Source: Devosia rhizoryzae (GTDB lineage: Bacteria; Pseudomonadota; Alphaproteobacteria; Rhizobiales; Devosiaceae). From it: 64,000 nucleotides of DNA. This document shows positions 16,219 through 24,074 of the stretch, piece after piece; within the stretch, counting starts at the first letter, position 1; every line of letters begins with the position of its first letter. The stretch spans positions 1,488,001 to 1,552,000 of the forward strand of contig NZ_CP068046.1 in NCBI RefSeq assembly GCF_016698665.1. The letters are read 5' to 3'. A program made the position numbers and the translations under genes. Below the pieces are notes generated by a model. It did no database searches, had not been told where the DNA came from, and saw only the letters and a list, made by a program, of their open reading frames with translations.

Positions 16219-18288
16219 TCAGAGGATCAGGCAGTCGCCGCCGGCGGCTTTGACATTGGTGCAGATGTTGGAGGCACCGGCACGATCGGCGGCGGGCACC
16301 AGGACGCGGAAATAGATGCCACGTTCGCCAAGGTCCACACGCTGGATCTCGAGATTGGCACCGCCGAAAAGGACGCCGTAACGCGTGGCGATGGCCTGGG
16401 CGGATTCGCGGGCGGCGTCTTCGCTGCGCTGGGAGGAGAGCTGAACATAGGCCGCGGCGGAGCCTCCCGCCGGAACTGCAGCAGTGGCGGCAGCGGCGGG
16501 CGTGGTGGTGGTCGGGGTCAGAGGCGTCGGTTCGGGCGTCGTGGCAGCCGGAAGCGCGGCGGGCGACGCAGCGGCGGTCTGAAGATCGGCGGGGCGCTGC
16601 AGCGGCGTGGTCACCGTGCGTCCGGCGATCGGCTGGCCTGTGGCGTCCACGACCGGCACCACGGCGCCGGGCTGAACCGGAACAACGGCAGGTGCAGTAG
16701 CTTCGGGCAAGGCCGTAACGGGCGCGGTTGAGGGCACGGTCGTTGCGCCGGCCGCGGAAGGGTCAGCGTTCGCAAGAAGGCTTGGGGTCGAGGTGTCGGC
16801 GCCCGGAACTTCGGGCACGTTGGGGCGGTCGACGGGAAGGATCGAGGCGCCCGCAAGGCTGTCATCGCCGCTGACGATCGTGCCATCGGGACGAACCGTG
16901 ACGGTGCGGACCTTGCGGTTGACGAGGCCATCGGCGTTCGGATTGATCGTGCCACCCTCGGCTGGAGGGGCGATGCCGGAACTGCTGTCGAGCGCTGCAG
17001 TGGTCGCGGCTTCGGTGACGGCTTCTTCGTCAGCCTGATCGCGCGAAACCAGCTGCTCGTCGGTGCCGTCGTTATTGCCAGCGATTTCGTTGAAGACAAC
17101 CGATTGCTGCGGGGCGGCCTCTACGGGCTCCGGCACTTCCTTGATGGCAGTTGTGTCAGCGGCGATCAGCGGCGCAGGACCAGTGGGCGCGGCGCTCTGG
17201 CCAAGCATGAAATAGAGCCCGACGCCGGCGGCGCCAAGCAGGCCCACGGCAACCAGAGGTCCGGCGACGGCGCGGGATAGCCCGAAAACCGGGCCGCGCG
17301 GACGGCGTGGCCGGATCGGCGCCATCTCTTCAGCTTCAACCAGATCGCCTTCTGGATTAACCCACTCGACCCGGGCTCCGGTTGCTGCGGCGGCAGCGAG
17401 GATGGCATCGTCCACCGAGCCGGCGCCGCTGGGAGCACGGACGGATGGTTCGCTCCGGCGCTGGGGTTCGGACGCCGGCAATGTGGGGGTCGCGAGGCTG
17501 CGCAGCGCAGGGCTCGGTGCGGCGGGCGTCGCAACCGGCTGATTGAGCCGGATGGCGGACCCCACCAGGTTTTCGATGTCGCGAAGCGGATCGGCCTTGG
17601 CTTCAGGCTCAGCCGGCACCGCAACGGTCGGCTCCACGCGCGGAGCGACGTTGATGGGCTCAGGGGTCGGAGCGATTTCAGGTTCGACGATGGTGACGGC
17701 GGTGGCAGCCGGCTGAGCCGCCTTGGGGGAACCAAAACCGAAAACCGGCGGCACGCCGAAATTGTCTTCAGCGGGTGCCGGGCCGGTCACGACGGGGATG
17801 GGTTCAGGCTGCGGGGTGCCTTGATTGGCCTCGCCGGCAAGCTCGGCAGCGATGAGGTCTGCAAGGCTATCGTGATCAAGCGCCTGAGGCTCGACAGATT
17901 CCTCGACCACCGGCTTCACCACTGCCGGTTGCGGCGCGGGCTGAACCTGGACGGGAGCGGCCGCAATGGGAGTTACCGGACCGGCGGGCTTGTTGAGCGC
18001 GAAATCGAAGTTGAACGGTTCGGCAATGGCCGAGGCCGGCGCCGGGGCTGCCGGTTCGCCGCCTGGTATGCGAACCGGGCTGGCTTGCGGACGAGGCGCG
18101 GCACCGGATTGCGGCAGGTCGGCACCGGGAATGCGAACGGGTGCCGACGGCGAGGCCATCGGCGCGGGCTGCGGCTTGGCGGGAGCGTCGGCGCGGGCAT
18201 CGTCGGCCATCAAGCGAGCAAGCTCAGCGATCAGGTCGTCCGGTGCGTCAGTCTGTGCGGCCATTGAGTTCGGTTTCGCTGACGTCAT
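16219..18288 (-). CDS. SPOR-domain inner-membrane protein
   Basis: 689 aa. A long disordered cytosolic N-terminus (about 1-325) rich in Ala and Pro, with a short repeat VRIPG at residues 51 and 72. One membrane helix follows at about 342-362 (GPLVAVGLLGAAGVGLYFML), then a disordered periplasmic linker and a C-terminal SPOR domain (about 610-689) beginning YVQLSSQRSEDAA. SPOR domains bind denuded septal peptidoglycan, so a division-site role is likely. It sits between argS and scpA, its usual place in Rhizobiales. An alternative start at Met9 is possible. Confidence 0.88.
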   Translation of the reverse strand: MTSAKPNSMAAQTDAPDDLIAELARLMADDARADAPAKPQPAPMASPSAPVRIPGADLPQSGAAPRPQASPVRIPGGEPAAPAPASAIAEPFNFDFALNKPAGPVTPIAAAPVQVQPAPQPAVVKPVVEESVEPQALDHDSLADLIAAELAGEANQGTPQPEPIPVVTGPAPAEDNFGVPPVFGFGSPKAAQPAATAVTIVEPEIAPTPEPINVAPRVEPTVAVPAEPEAKADPLRDIENLVGSAIRLNQPVATPAAPSPALRSLATPTLPASEPQRRSEPSVRAPSGAGSVDDAILAAAAATGARVEWVNPEGDLVEAEEMAPIRPRRPRGPVFGLSRAVAGPLVAVGLLGAAGVGLYFMLGQSAAPTGPAPLIAADTTAIKEVPEPVEAAPQQSVVFNEIAGNNDGTDEQLVSRDQADEEAVTEAATTAALDSSSGIAPPAEGGTINPNADGLVNRKVRTVTVRPDGTIVSGDDSLAGASILPVDRPNVPEVPGADTSTPSLLANADPSAAGATTVPSTAPVTALPEATAPAVVPVQPGAVVPVVDATGQPIAGRTVTTPLQRPADLQTAAASPAALPAATTPEPTPLTPTTTTPAAAATAAVPAGGSAAAYVQLSSQRSEDAARESAQAIATRYGVLFGGANLEIQRVDLGERGIYFRVLVPAADRAGASNICTNVKAAGGDCLIL

Positions 18289-18361
18289 CTGGCAGCGCCC
18301 CTAGAAAGCGGAAGTTTCCATTATGGATTGTACCGCGAATGTTCACACCAATACGCCCGAA

Positions 18362-20107
18362 TTATGAAAGCTCCTCGGGCGCCCCCACCCCCAGAATGCC
18401 GAGGCCGTTACGGATCACCTGACGAACCGCATCCACAAGAGCGAGTCGAGCGAGCGTTAGAGTCGGCTCTGTTGGGTTAACAACGCGTAAAGACGGATCA
18501 TCCTTGCCTTTAGCCCAGAAGCCATGGAAGGCGGCGGCGAGGTCGTGGACGTAAAAGGCGATGCGATGCGGCTCGTGTGCGACCGCTGCTGCAGCCACCG
18601 TGCGTGGCCAGGCGCCAAGAAGGCGGATGAGCTCAATATCGGCTGCGGTGTCCAACAATTCGGTCTCAGCGCCCGCCAGCGCTGCGGCGGAGACATCCAG
18701 TTCAGGCATGTCGCGGGCGGCGGTGCGGAAGATCGAGCAGGCGCGGGCGTGGGCGTATTGAACGTAGAAGACCGGGTTGTCGCGGGTCTGTTCCTTGACC
18801 AGCGCAAAATCGAAATCCATCGCCGCGTCATTGCGCCGGAACAGCAGCATGAAGCGGGTGGCGTCGGCGCCGACCTCGTCGACCAAGTCGGACAGCGTGA
18901 TCAGGTCGCCGGAGCGCTTGCTCATCTTAAACGGCTCGCCATTCTTGAGCAGGCGGACGAGCTGGCAGATGCGAACGTCGATATCGGCTTCGTTGTGCGA
19001 GACAGCTTTGACCGCAGCCTGCAAGCGCTTGACGTACCCAGAGTGGTCCGCGCCCAGCACGTTGACCATGTGATTGAAGCCGCGCAGGTATTTGTTGCGG
19101 TGGTAGGCAATGTCGGCGGCAAAATAGGTGTAGGCGCCGTCGGATTTTACCAGGGCGCGATCGGTATCGTCGCCGTAGTCGGTGGCGCGGAACAGGGTCT
19201 GTTCGCGGTCTTCCCAGTCTTCGGGGGTCTTGCCCTTGGGCGGGTCGAGACGGCCCTCATAGACCATGCCCTCCTCGCGCAGCCAGGCGAGGGTCTTTTC
19301 GATGTCGCCGCCGGCGCCGTGCAGCTGGCGCTCGGAGAAAAAGACGTCGTGGTGGACGTTGAGCTGGGCGAGGTCGGCCTTGATCAACTCCATCATGGCC
19401 GCAAGCGCCGTCTCGCGAGCGATCAGCACGGCCTCTTCTTCGGGCATGTCGAGCAAGACGCGACCGTGTTCGGCAGCGAGGGCCTGGCCGACGGGTATGA
19501 GGTAGTCGCCAGGGTAGAAGCCGGACGGAATTTCGATGGTTTCGCCCAGCGCCTCGCGATAGCGCAGAAGGGCGGAGCGGCCGAGGATAACTGTCTGGCC
19601 GCCGGTGTCGTTGATATAATATTCGCGGGTCACGTCGTAGCCAGACCAAGCCATGAGCGAGGCCAGGGCGTCGCCGAAAACGGCGCCGCGAGTGTGACCA
19701 ACATGCATGGGGCCGGTGGGGTTGGACGAGACGTATTCGATGTTGACGCGCTCGCCTTGGCCCAGGTCGGAGCGACCATAGTTGGCGCCTTGGGCGCCGA
19801 CGGCCTTCAGGACCTGGTGCCAGATGCTGTTGGACAGGCGGAAGTTGATGAAGCCGGGGCCGGCGACTTCAACGCTTTCGACATCTGGAGTGCCCTTGAA
19901 GCGCTCGACGAGAGCAGCGGCAACTTCGCGCGGGTTCTTGCCCAAAGGCTTTGCGACGACCATGGCCGCATTGGTCGACAGATCGCCATGCGCCGGGTCG
20001 CGGGGCGGCTCCACCACGACGCGCGACAGCAGAGCTGCATCGAGCTCGGGATAGTCGGCGCGCAGGGCCTCGGTAACCCGCGTGGTGAAAAGCGCAAAAA
20101 TGTCCAT
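18362..20107 (-). CDS. argS: Arginyl-tRNA synthetase
   Basis: 581 aa. Class I synthetase with the N-terminal Arg-specific domain, the HIGH motif as HVGHTR in a SSNPTGPMHVGH context, a KMSKRSG motif, and the C-terminal DALR anticodon-binding domain ending VDAVRQVIRNGLGILGV. Full length. First of the minus-strand run through SPOR and scpAB, and 29 bp downstream of dgt. Confidence 0.97.
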   Translation of the reverse strand: MDIFALFTTRVTEALRADYPELDAALLSRVVVEPPRDPAHGDLSTNAAMVVAKPLGKNPREVAAALVERFKGTPDVESVEVAGPGFINFRLSNSIWHQVLKAVGAQGANYGRSDLGQGERVNIEYVSSNPTGPMHVGHTRGAVFGDALASLMAWSGYDVTREYYINDTGGQTVILGRSALLRYREALGETIEIPSGFYPGDYLIPVGQALAAEHGRVLLDMPEEEAVLIARETALAAMMELIKADLAQLNVHHDVFFSERQLHGAGGDIEKTLAWLREEGMVYEGRLDPPKGKTPEDWEDREQTLFRATDYGDDTDRALVKSDGAYTYFAADIAYHRNKYLRGFNHMVNVLGADHSGYVKRLQAAVKAVSHNEADIDVRICQLVRLLKNGEPFKMSKRSGDLITLSDLVDEVGADATRFMLLFRRNDAAMDFDFALVKEQTRDNPVFYVQYAHARACSIFRTAARDMPELDVSAAALAGAETELLDTAADIELIRLLGAWPRTVAAAAVAHEPHRIAFYVHDLAAAFHGFWAKGKDDPSLRVVNPTEPTLTLARLALVDAVRQVIRNGLGILGVGAPEELS

Positions 20108-20136
20108 GTCGAACCTAAGGTTTGGATCGGGTCCGG

Positions 20137-21327
20137 TTAACGGAATTCCGGTCGAGCGTCAAACAGACGGCCGTGTTCATCGAGCGCGTAGGGGTCGGTC
20201 ATGCCCGCGATGAAATCGGCGACGATGCGCGCGCGGGCAGCGCCTTCGACCGCCCTGCCCGCTTCGCCCCAGCGGCCTGGCATGTCGGCTGTTTCCATGT
20301 AGCGGGAGAACAGCCGCTCGACGACGGCTTCGCTTTCGCGCACCGGCGTCATAACTGCCTCATGGCGGTAAACGCGCGCGAAGAGGAAGGTTTTGAGGCC
20401 CTTTTCCGCAGCGGCGGTATCGTCGGAAAAGGTAACCAGTGTTTTACCGGCGAGGCGCACGTCCTCGGCCGAGGTCAAGGCGGCAGCGGCAATGTTGACG
20501 CTGCTGGTTCTGATGACATCTTCCACCGCGCGCGTGATCATGCGTCGCTGCACTTCATGGGTCTGCCGCTTGCTGCCGATCCCGGGATAAAGGTCGAGCA
20601 CTTCGCGCACGATCGAGCCCGCAAGCGGCACGTCTCGGAAGTCATCGAGAACCACGAGGCCGGCTCGTAGGGCGTCGTCGATGTCGTGGGCATTGTAGGC
20701 GATATCGTCGGCGATGGCCGCGGCTTGCGCCTCGAGGCTCGCATAGGTGGAGAGGCGCAGATCCGCCGGGGTCTGGATTTCATCGATGCCGGTGGGCAGG
20801 CCGTGTTCGCGGTAGCGAGCCGTGGGCTGGCCCTTGTCGTCGACCAGGGGACCGTTGTGCTTGAGAATGCCTTCGAGGGTTTCCCAAGTCAGATTGAGAC
20901 CGTCGTGCTCGGCGTATCGGTTTTCGAGCAGGGTGACGACGCGGAGCGCTTGGACATTGTGATCGAAGCCGCCGAACCCGGTCATGGCGCGGTCGAGGGC
21001 GCGTTCTCCGGCGTGGCCGAATGGCGTGTGGCCGAGATCATGGCTTAGGGCCAGGGCCTCGGCGAGGTCTTCATCGAGGCGCAGGGCACGAGCGATCGAG
21101 CGGGCGATCTGACTGACTTCCAGCGTGTGGGTCAGGCGGTTGCGAAAGTGGCGGCCTTCATGGGCAAGAAAGACCTGGGTCTTGTGCTGCAGGCGCCGAA
21201 ACGCGGTCGAATGGATAATGCGGTCGCGGTCGCGCTGGAATTCTGAGCGGGTTGGGCTCGGCCCGGTGCCATAGAGCCGGCCAAGAGAAAGACTGGGCTT
21301 GCTGGCATAGGAAGCGGTTTCGCTCAT
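20137..21327 (-). CDS. dGTPase-like HD-domain dNTP triphosphohydrolase
   Basis: 396 aa. Hydrolyses dNTPs to nucleoside and triphosphate. The HD-domain residues are visible in HTLEVSQIARSIARALRLDE followed by ALSHDLGHTPFGHAGE. The family entry motif SEFQRDRDRIIHSTAFRRL is intact. The frame extends to a TTG at 21348, but ATG 21327 (MSETASYASK) is preferred. Divergent from erpA, sharing an 84-bp promoter region. Confidence 0.93.
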   Translation of the reverse strand: MSETASYASKPSLSLGRLYGTGPSPTRSEFQRDRDRIIHSTAFRRLQHKTQVFLAHEGRHFRNRLTHTLEVSQIARSIARALRLDEDLAEALALSHDLGHTPFGHAGERALDRAMTGFGGFDHNVQALRVVTLLENRYAEHDGLNLTWETLEGILKHNGPLVDDKGQPTARYREHGLPTGIDEIQTPADLRLSTYASLEAQAAAIADDIAYNAHDIDDALRAGLVVLDDFRDVPLAGSIVREVLDLYPGIGSKRQTHEVQRRMITRAVEDVIRTSSVNIAAAALTSAEDVRLAGKTLVTFSDDTAAAEKGLKTFLFARVYRHEAVMTPVRESEAVVERLFSRYMETADMPGRWGEAGRAVEGAARARIVADFIAGMTDPYALDEHGRLFDARPEFR

Positions 21328-21411
21328 TGTGGTCTTGGCCCTTTGCAACGGCTCTTCATGCGCCTATCTTAGCGGCAGCGTTATGACATTACGAATGCTG
21401 GTAGAACACCC

Positions 21412-21765
21412 ATGACCGCTGCAGCCCTTGCCGACAAGCCCGCCGTGACCCTTTCCGACCGCGCCGCCAAGCGCGTGTCGCGTATCCTCAGCAAGGAAGT
21501 GCCCGGCACGGTGTTGCGCATTTCGGTGGCTGGCGGCGGCTGTTCGGGCTTCCAGTACGAGTATAATCTCGTGCAGGAAACCGCGGCGGACGATGACCTC
21601 GTGCTGCAGAAGGGCGAGGCAACGGTTTTGATCGACTCGCTGAGCCTTGAATTCATGGGCGGGTCGGAGATCGATTTTTCCGACGATTTGATCGGGCAGT
21701 CATTTCAGATAAAGAATCCGAATGCTGTTGCATCCTGCGGATGCGGCACGTCTTTTGCCGTCTAG
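21412..21765 (+). CDS. erpA: A-type iron-sulfur carrier (ErpA/IscA family)
   Basis: 117 aa. Delivers Fe-S clusters to apoproteins. The three conserved cysteines are present: C44 in GGGCSGFQY, and C109 and C111 in SCGCGTSF. ErpA is the likeliest subtype by context; IscA or SufA cannot be excluded from sequence alone. Followed by a large palindrome and then xthA on the same strand. Confidence 0.92.
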   Translation: MTAAALADKPAVTLSDRAAKRVSRILSKEVPGTVLRISVAGGGCSGFQYEYNLVQETAADDDLVLQKGEATVLIDSLSLEFMGGSEIDFSDDLIGQSFQIKNPNAVASCGCGTSFAV

Positions 21766-21883
21766 ATCAACTGAGGCTGGCCTGCAAAGTTCAGTTTTCT
21801 GCGCTTCCGGTCCTCACGTACGACATGTACGCTTCGGGACGGTTCTCGAAGACCGAACTTTTTCGACTCAGCCTGAGTTGATC
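21765..21883. repeat. 119-bp imperfect palindrome between erpA and xthA
   Basis: Outer arms GATCAACTGAGGCTG and CAGCCTGAGTTGATC match at 14 of 15 positions. A second pair AAAGTTCAGTTTTC / GAAGACCGAACTTT matches at 12 of 14. The centre is CGTAC-GACAT-GTACG. It starts on the last base of the erpA stop codon and ends 13 bases before xthA, so it would form a long hairpin in the mRNA. Looks like a mobile palindromic unit or a combined attenuator and terminator. Confidence 0.75.
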
Positions 21884-21896
21884 TCGGAGTTCTGAC

Positions 21897-22697
21897 ATGA
21901 CGTTGCGCATTGCCACCTGGAACATCAACGGCATCAAGGCGCGGCTCGAGCTACTGCTACGTTGGCTCGAGGAAGAAAAGCCCGACATCGTCGGACTGCA
22001 GGAGATCAAGAGCGTTGACGAGGCGTTTCCGCGGGCCGAGATCGAGGCGCTTGGCTACAATGTCGAGACTCATGGCCAGAAGAGCTGGAACGGGGTGGCG
22101 CTCCTTTCCAAGATCCGGTTCGATGAGGTGCATCGCGGATTGCCGGGCGAGCCGGAAGACGAGCAGGCCCGCCTGATCGAGGGCGTGTTCTCGGTCGAGG
22201 GCGGCATTGTGCGGGTGTGCAATATCTACCTGCCAAACGGCAATCCGGTGGATAGCGAGAAATTCCCGTACAAGCTGCGCTGGATGGACCGGCTGAACCG
22301 TTTCGTCGAGGAACGGCTGCTGCTGGAAGAGCCGTTTGTCCTTATGGGCGACTTTAACCTGATCCCGGCGCCGATCGACGCGCGCAATCCGGAAAACTGG
22401 TGGGGCGATGCGCTTTACCGGCCCGAGAGCATGGAGCGGTTTCGCAAGCTCAAGAACATGGGCATGACCGATGCGTTGCGCGCCATTACCGGCGAAGAGA
22501 TGTTCACCTTCTGGGACTTCCAGGCCGGCGCCTGGCGGCGCAATGCGGGGATCCGCATCGACCATCTAATGCTGTCGCCGCAGGCGGCCGACAGGCTCGA
22601 CGACGTTGTCGTGCATAAGGACGTGCGCGGCTGGGACAAGCCCAGCGATCATGTCCCTGTGGAAGGCGCGTTCAGCTTTTCGGTGGGCGGCGCCTAG
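21897..22697 (+). CDS. xthA: Exodeoxyribonuclease III
   Basis: 266 aa. AP endonuclease and 3'-5' exonuclease of base-excision repair. EEP-fold motifs: ATWNINGIKAR at the N-terminus, LQEIKS (catalytic Glu), FVLMGDFNLIP (Asp-x-Asn), and GIRIDHLMLS with SDHVPVE at the C-terminus. Its 3' end overlaps the convergent exoR-like gene by 4 bases. Confidence 0.95.
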   Translation: MTLRIATWNINGIKARLELLLRWLEEEKPDIVGLQEIKSVDEAFPRAEIEALGYNVETHGQKSWNGVALLSKIRFDEVHRGLPGEPEDEQARLIEGVFSVEGGIVRVCNIYLPNGNPVDSEKFPYKLRWMDRLNRFVEERLLLEEPFVLMGDFNLIPAPIDARNPENWWGDALYRPESMERFRKLKNMGMTDALRAITGEEMFTFWDFQAGAWRRNAGIRIDHLMLSPQAADRLDDVVVHKDVRGWDKPSDHVPVEGAFSFSVGGA

Positions 22698-23503
22698 AGT
22701 TCGTTTTCCGCATCCATGGCGCCGATAGTGGCAAGCGTCACAGCGGCAGCACGATCCTCGGGCGAGGCGATCGAAGTCGCGCGGTTCAACAGCTCGTCGG
22801 CCTTGGCCTGGTCGGCGCTGCCCGCACAGGTGATGTGCGCCTGATTGAGCCACATCAGGCCTTCGGCGGCACGAGCGGGATAGGCTTCCATGCCGTTGAA
22901 CAGGAGGTCGCCCAGGCTCGCCTGAGCCAGGCAATGACCCTTGATTGCCGCCTTTTTGAGCCAGCGAGCGCTCAGCGTCGGGCTCATGCCGAGCCCATCT
23001 TCCTGCTGGTAGAGCAGGCCAACGCGATATTGCGCTTCAGCGTCGCCGAAATAGGTAGCGGCGTGGAGCAGCATGCGATGCGACTCGTTGAGGTTCTGCT
23101 TGAGGCCGACCTCCGGATCGCCCTGAAGGAAGTAATCGCCCAGTTTGACGAAGGAGCGAGCCACGATATCGGCTTCAAGGCCCCTTGGGGCCGTGTCGGC
23201 ATGCTGGATGGCGATCTGGGAATAGTAGTTGAAGGCCTTGACCGGGTCCTTATCGACGCCTTCGCCGTTTTCATACATGGTGCCGAGCTGCCAGAGGGCG
23301 AGCGGACGGCCGGCCGCAGCGTCACTTTCAAGGGCCGACAGGTAGGTGTCGTCGGACACGATGGTGCCGCCACCATCGAGCGTGCGCGCAAAATCAAAGG
23401 CGGCGTCAGCGGCCGTCTGGGCGTGCGCGGGCACGGCAACGCCGAAGGCCAACGCCAGGATTGCGGCGGCACGGGTGGAGAATGTGGCGCAACTGGTGCG
23501 CAT
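22694..23503 (-). CDS. exoR: ExoR-like periplasmic Sel1-repeat protein
   Basis: 269 aa. Signal peptide (about residues 1-28, ending AHAQ), then Sel1/TPR-like repeats, for example ALWQLGTMYENGEGVDKDPV and AEAQYRVGLLYQQEDGLG. ExoR of Sinorhizobium and Agrobacterium has the same size, periplasmic location and repeat order, and there it inhibits the ExoS/ChvI two-component system. Its place next to xthA fits this. ATG 23503 is chosen for its AAAGGAG site and signal peptide; the frame runs further upstream without similarity. The ortholog call is inferred; a generic Sel1 protein is the alternative. Confidence 0.75.
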   Translation of the reverse strand: MRTSCATFSTRAAAILALAFGVAVPAHAQTAADAAFDFARTLDGGGTIVSDDTYLSALESDAAAGRPLALWQLGTMYENGEGVDKDPVKAFNYYSQIAIQHADTAPRGLEADIVARSFVKLGDYFLQGDPEVGLKQNLNESHRMLLHAATYFGDAEAQYRVGLLYQQEDGLGMSPTLSARWLKKAAIKGHCLAQASLGDLLFNGMEAYPARAAEGLMWLNQAHITCAGSADQAKADELLNRATSIASPEDRAAAVTLATIGAMDAENEL

Positions 23504-24074
23504 AGGGCTCCTTTCGCCCGCGGGGCCGCGGACGGGCAAAACAGATGCGGCGCGCGCGAGGGCGGCAGCGCCGGAATGTGACGGCAATTTCGTTGCGCGG
23601 CTTTCGCCGGGCAAAGCAAAGTCTAAAAACTTCGTAAACGCATATTGTGACAGCATTCAGCCGCGCCCATGACCAGAGTGCGTCAGACTTGCCGATAATT
23701 TTCGCATTGCTGCGCGCATAGTCACCTATCGGCGGATGTCCTCCGCCTTCTATTCAAAATCTCTGGGAGCGGCAGCACATCGTCCAGCAGTCGCCGGACG
23801 CAGCAGCTGACACCCGCCCCCGGATGTCTTGGCGTCACGTCTATTGGGAGATTGTGGCGCAAAATATCGCCAAATCGTTGCACGGTGGGACGGCGCGCGG
23901 GAATCGGCGACGATGTTGCGGAATCGTCACATGCCTTGAGGCGCCGCAGTGCAGCGCTGGACAATCGGTCCAGTTGAGGGAAGATTTGGGCATCAACACC
24001 GGCGCGGGAGCCCGAGATGAAAACGATCGTATCCAGCAGCAAACCTTTTGGATCGCAACAGGACATGATCGTTC
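23504..24074. other. 571-bp region without a convincing gene
   Basis: Lies between the divergent exoR-like and ABC-exporter genes and must hold both promoters. Small ORFs exist on both strands (for example 23722-24066 minus) but show no recognisable domain or ribosome site. It is unusually long for this compact window, and could be a regulatory region, a small RNA locus or a gene remnant. Confidence 0.4.

Noticed and set aside
18524..20140. 538-codon plus-strand frame
   Set aside because: Antisense shadow of argS.
23722..24066. 114-codon minus ORF in the gene-free region
   Set aside because: No ribosome site, no recognisable domain, and an Arg/Pro-rich composition typical of spurious GC-rich frames.
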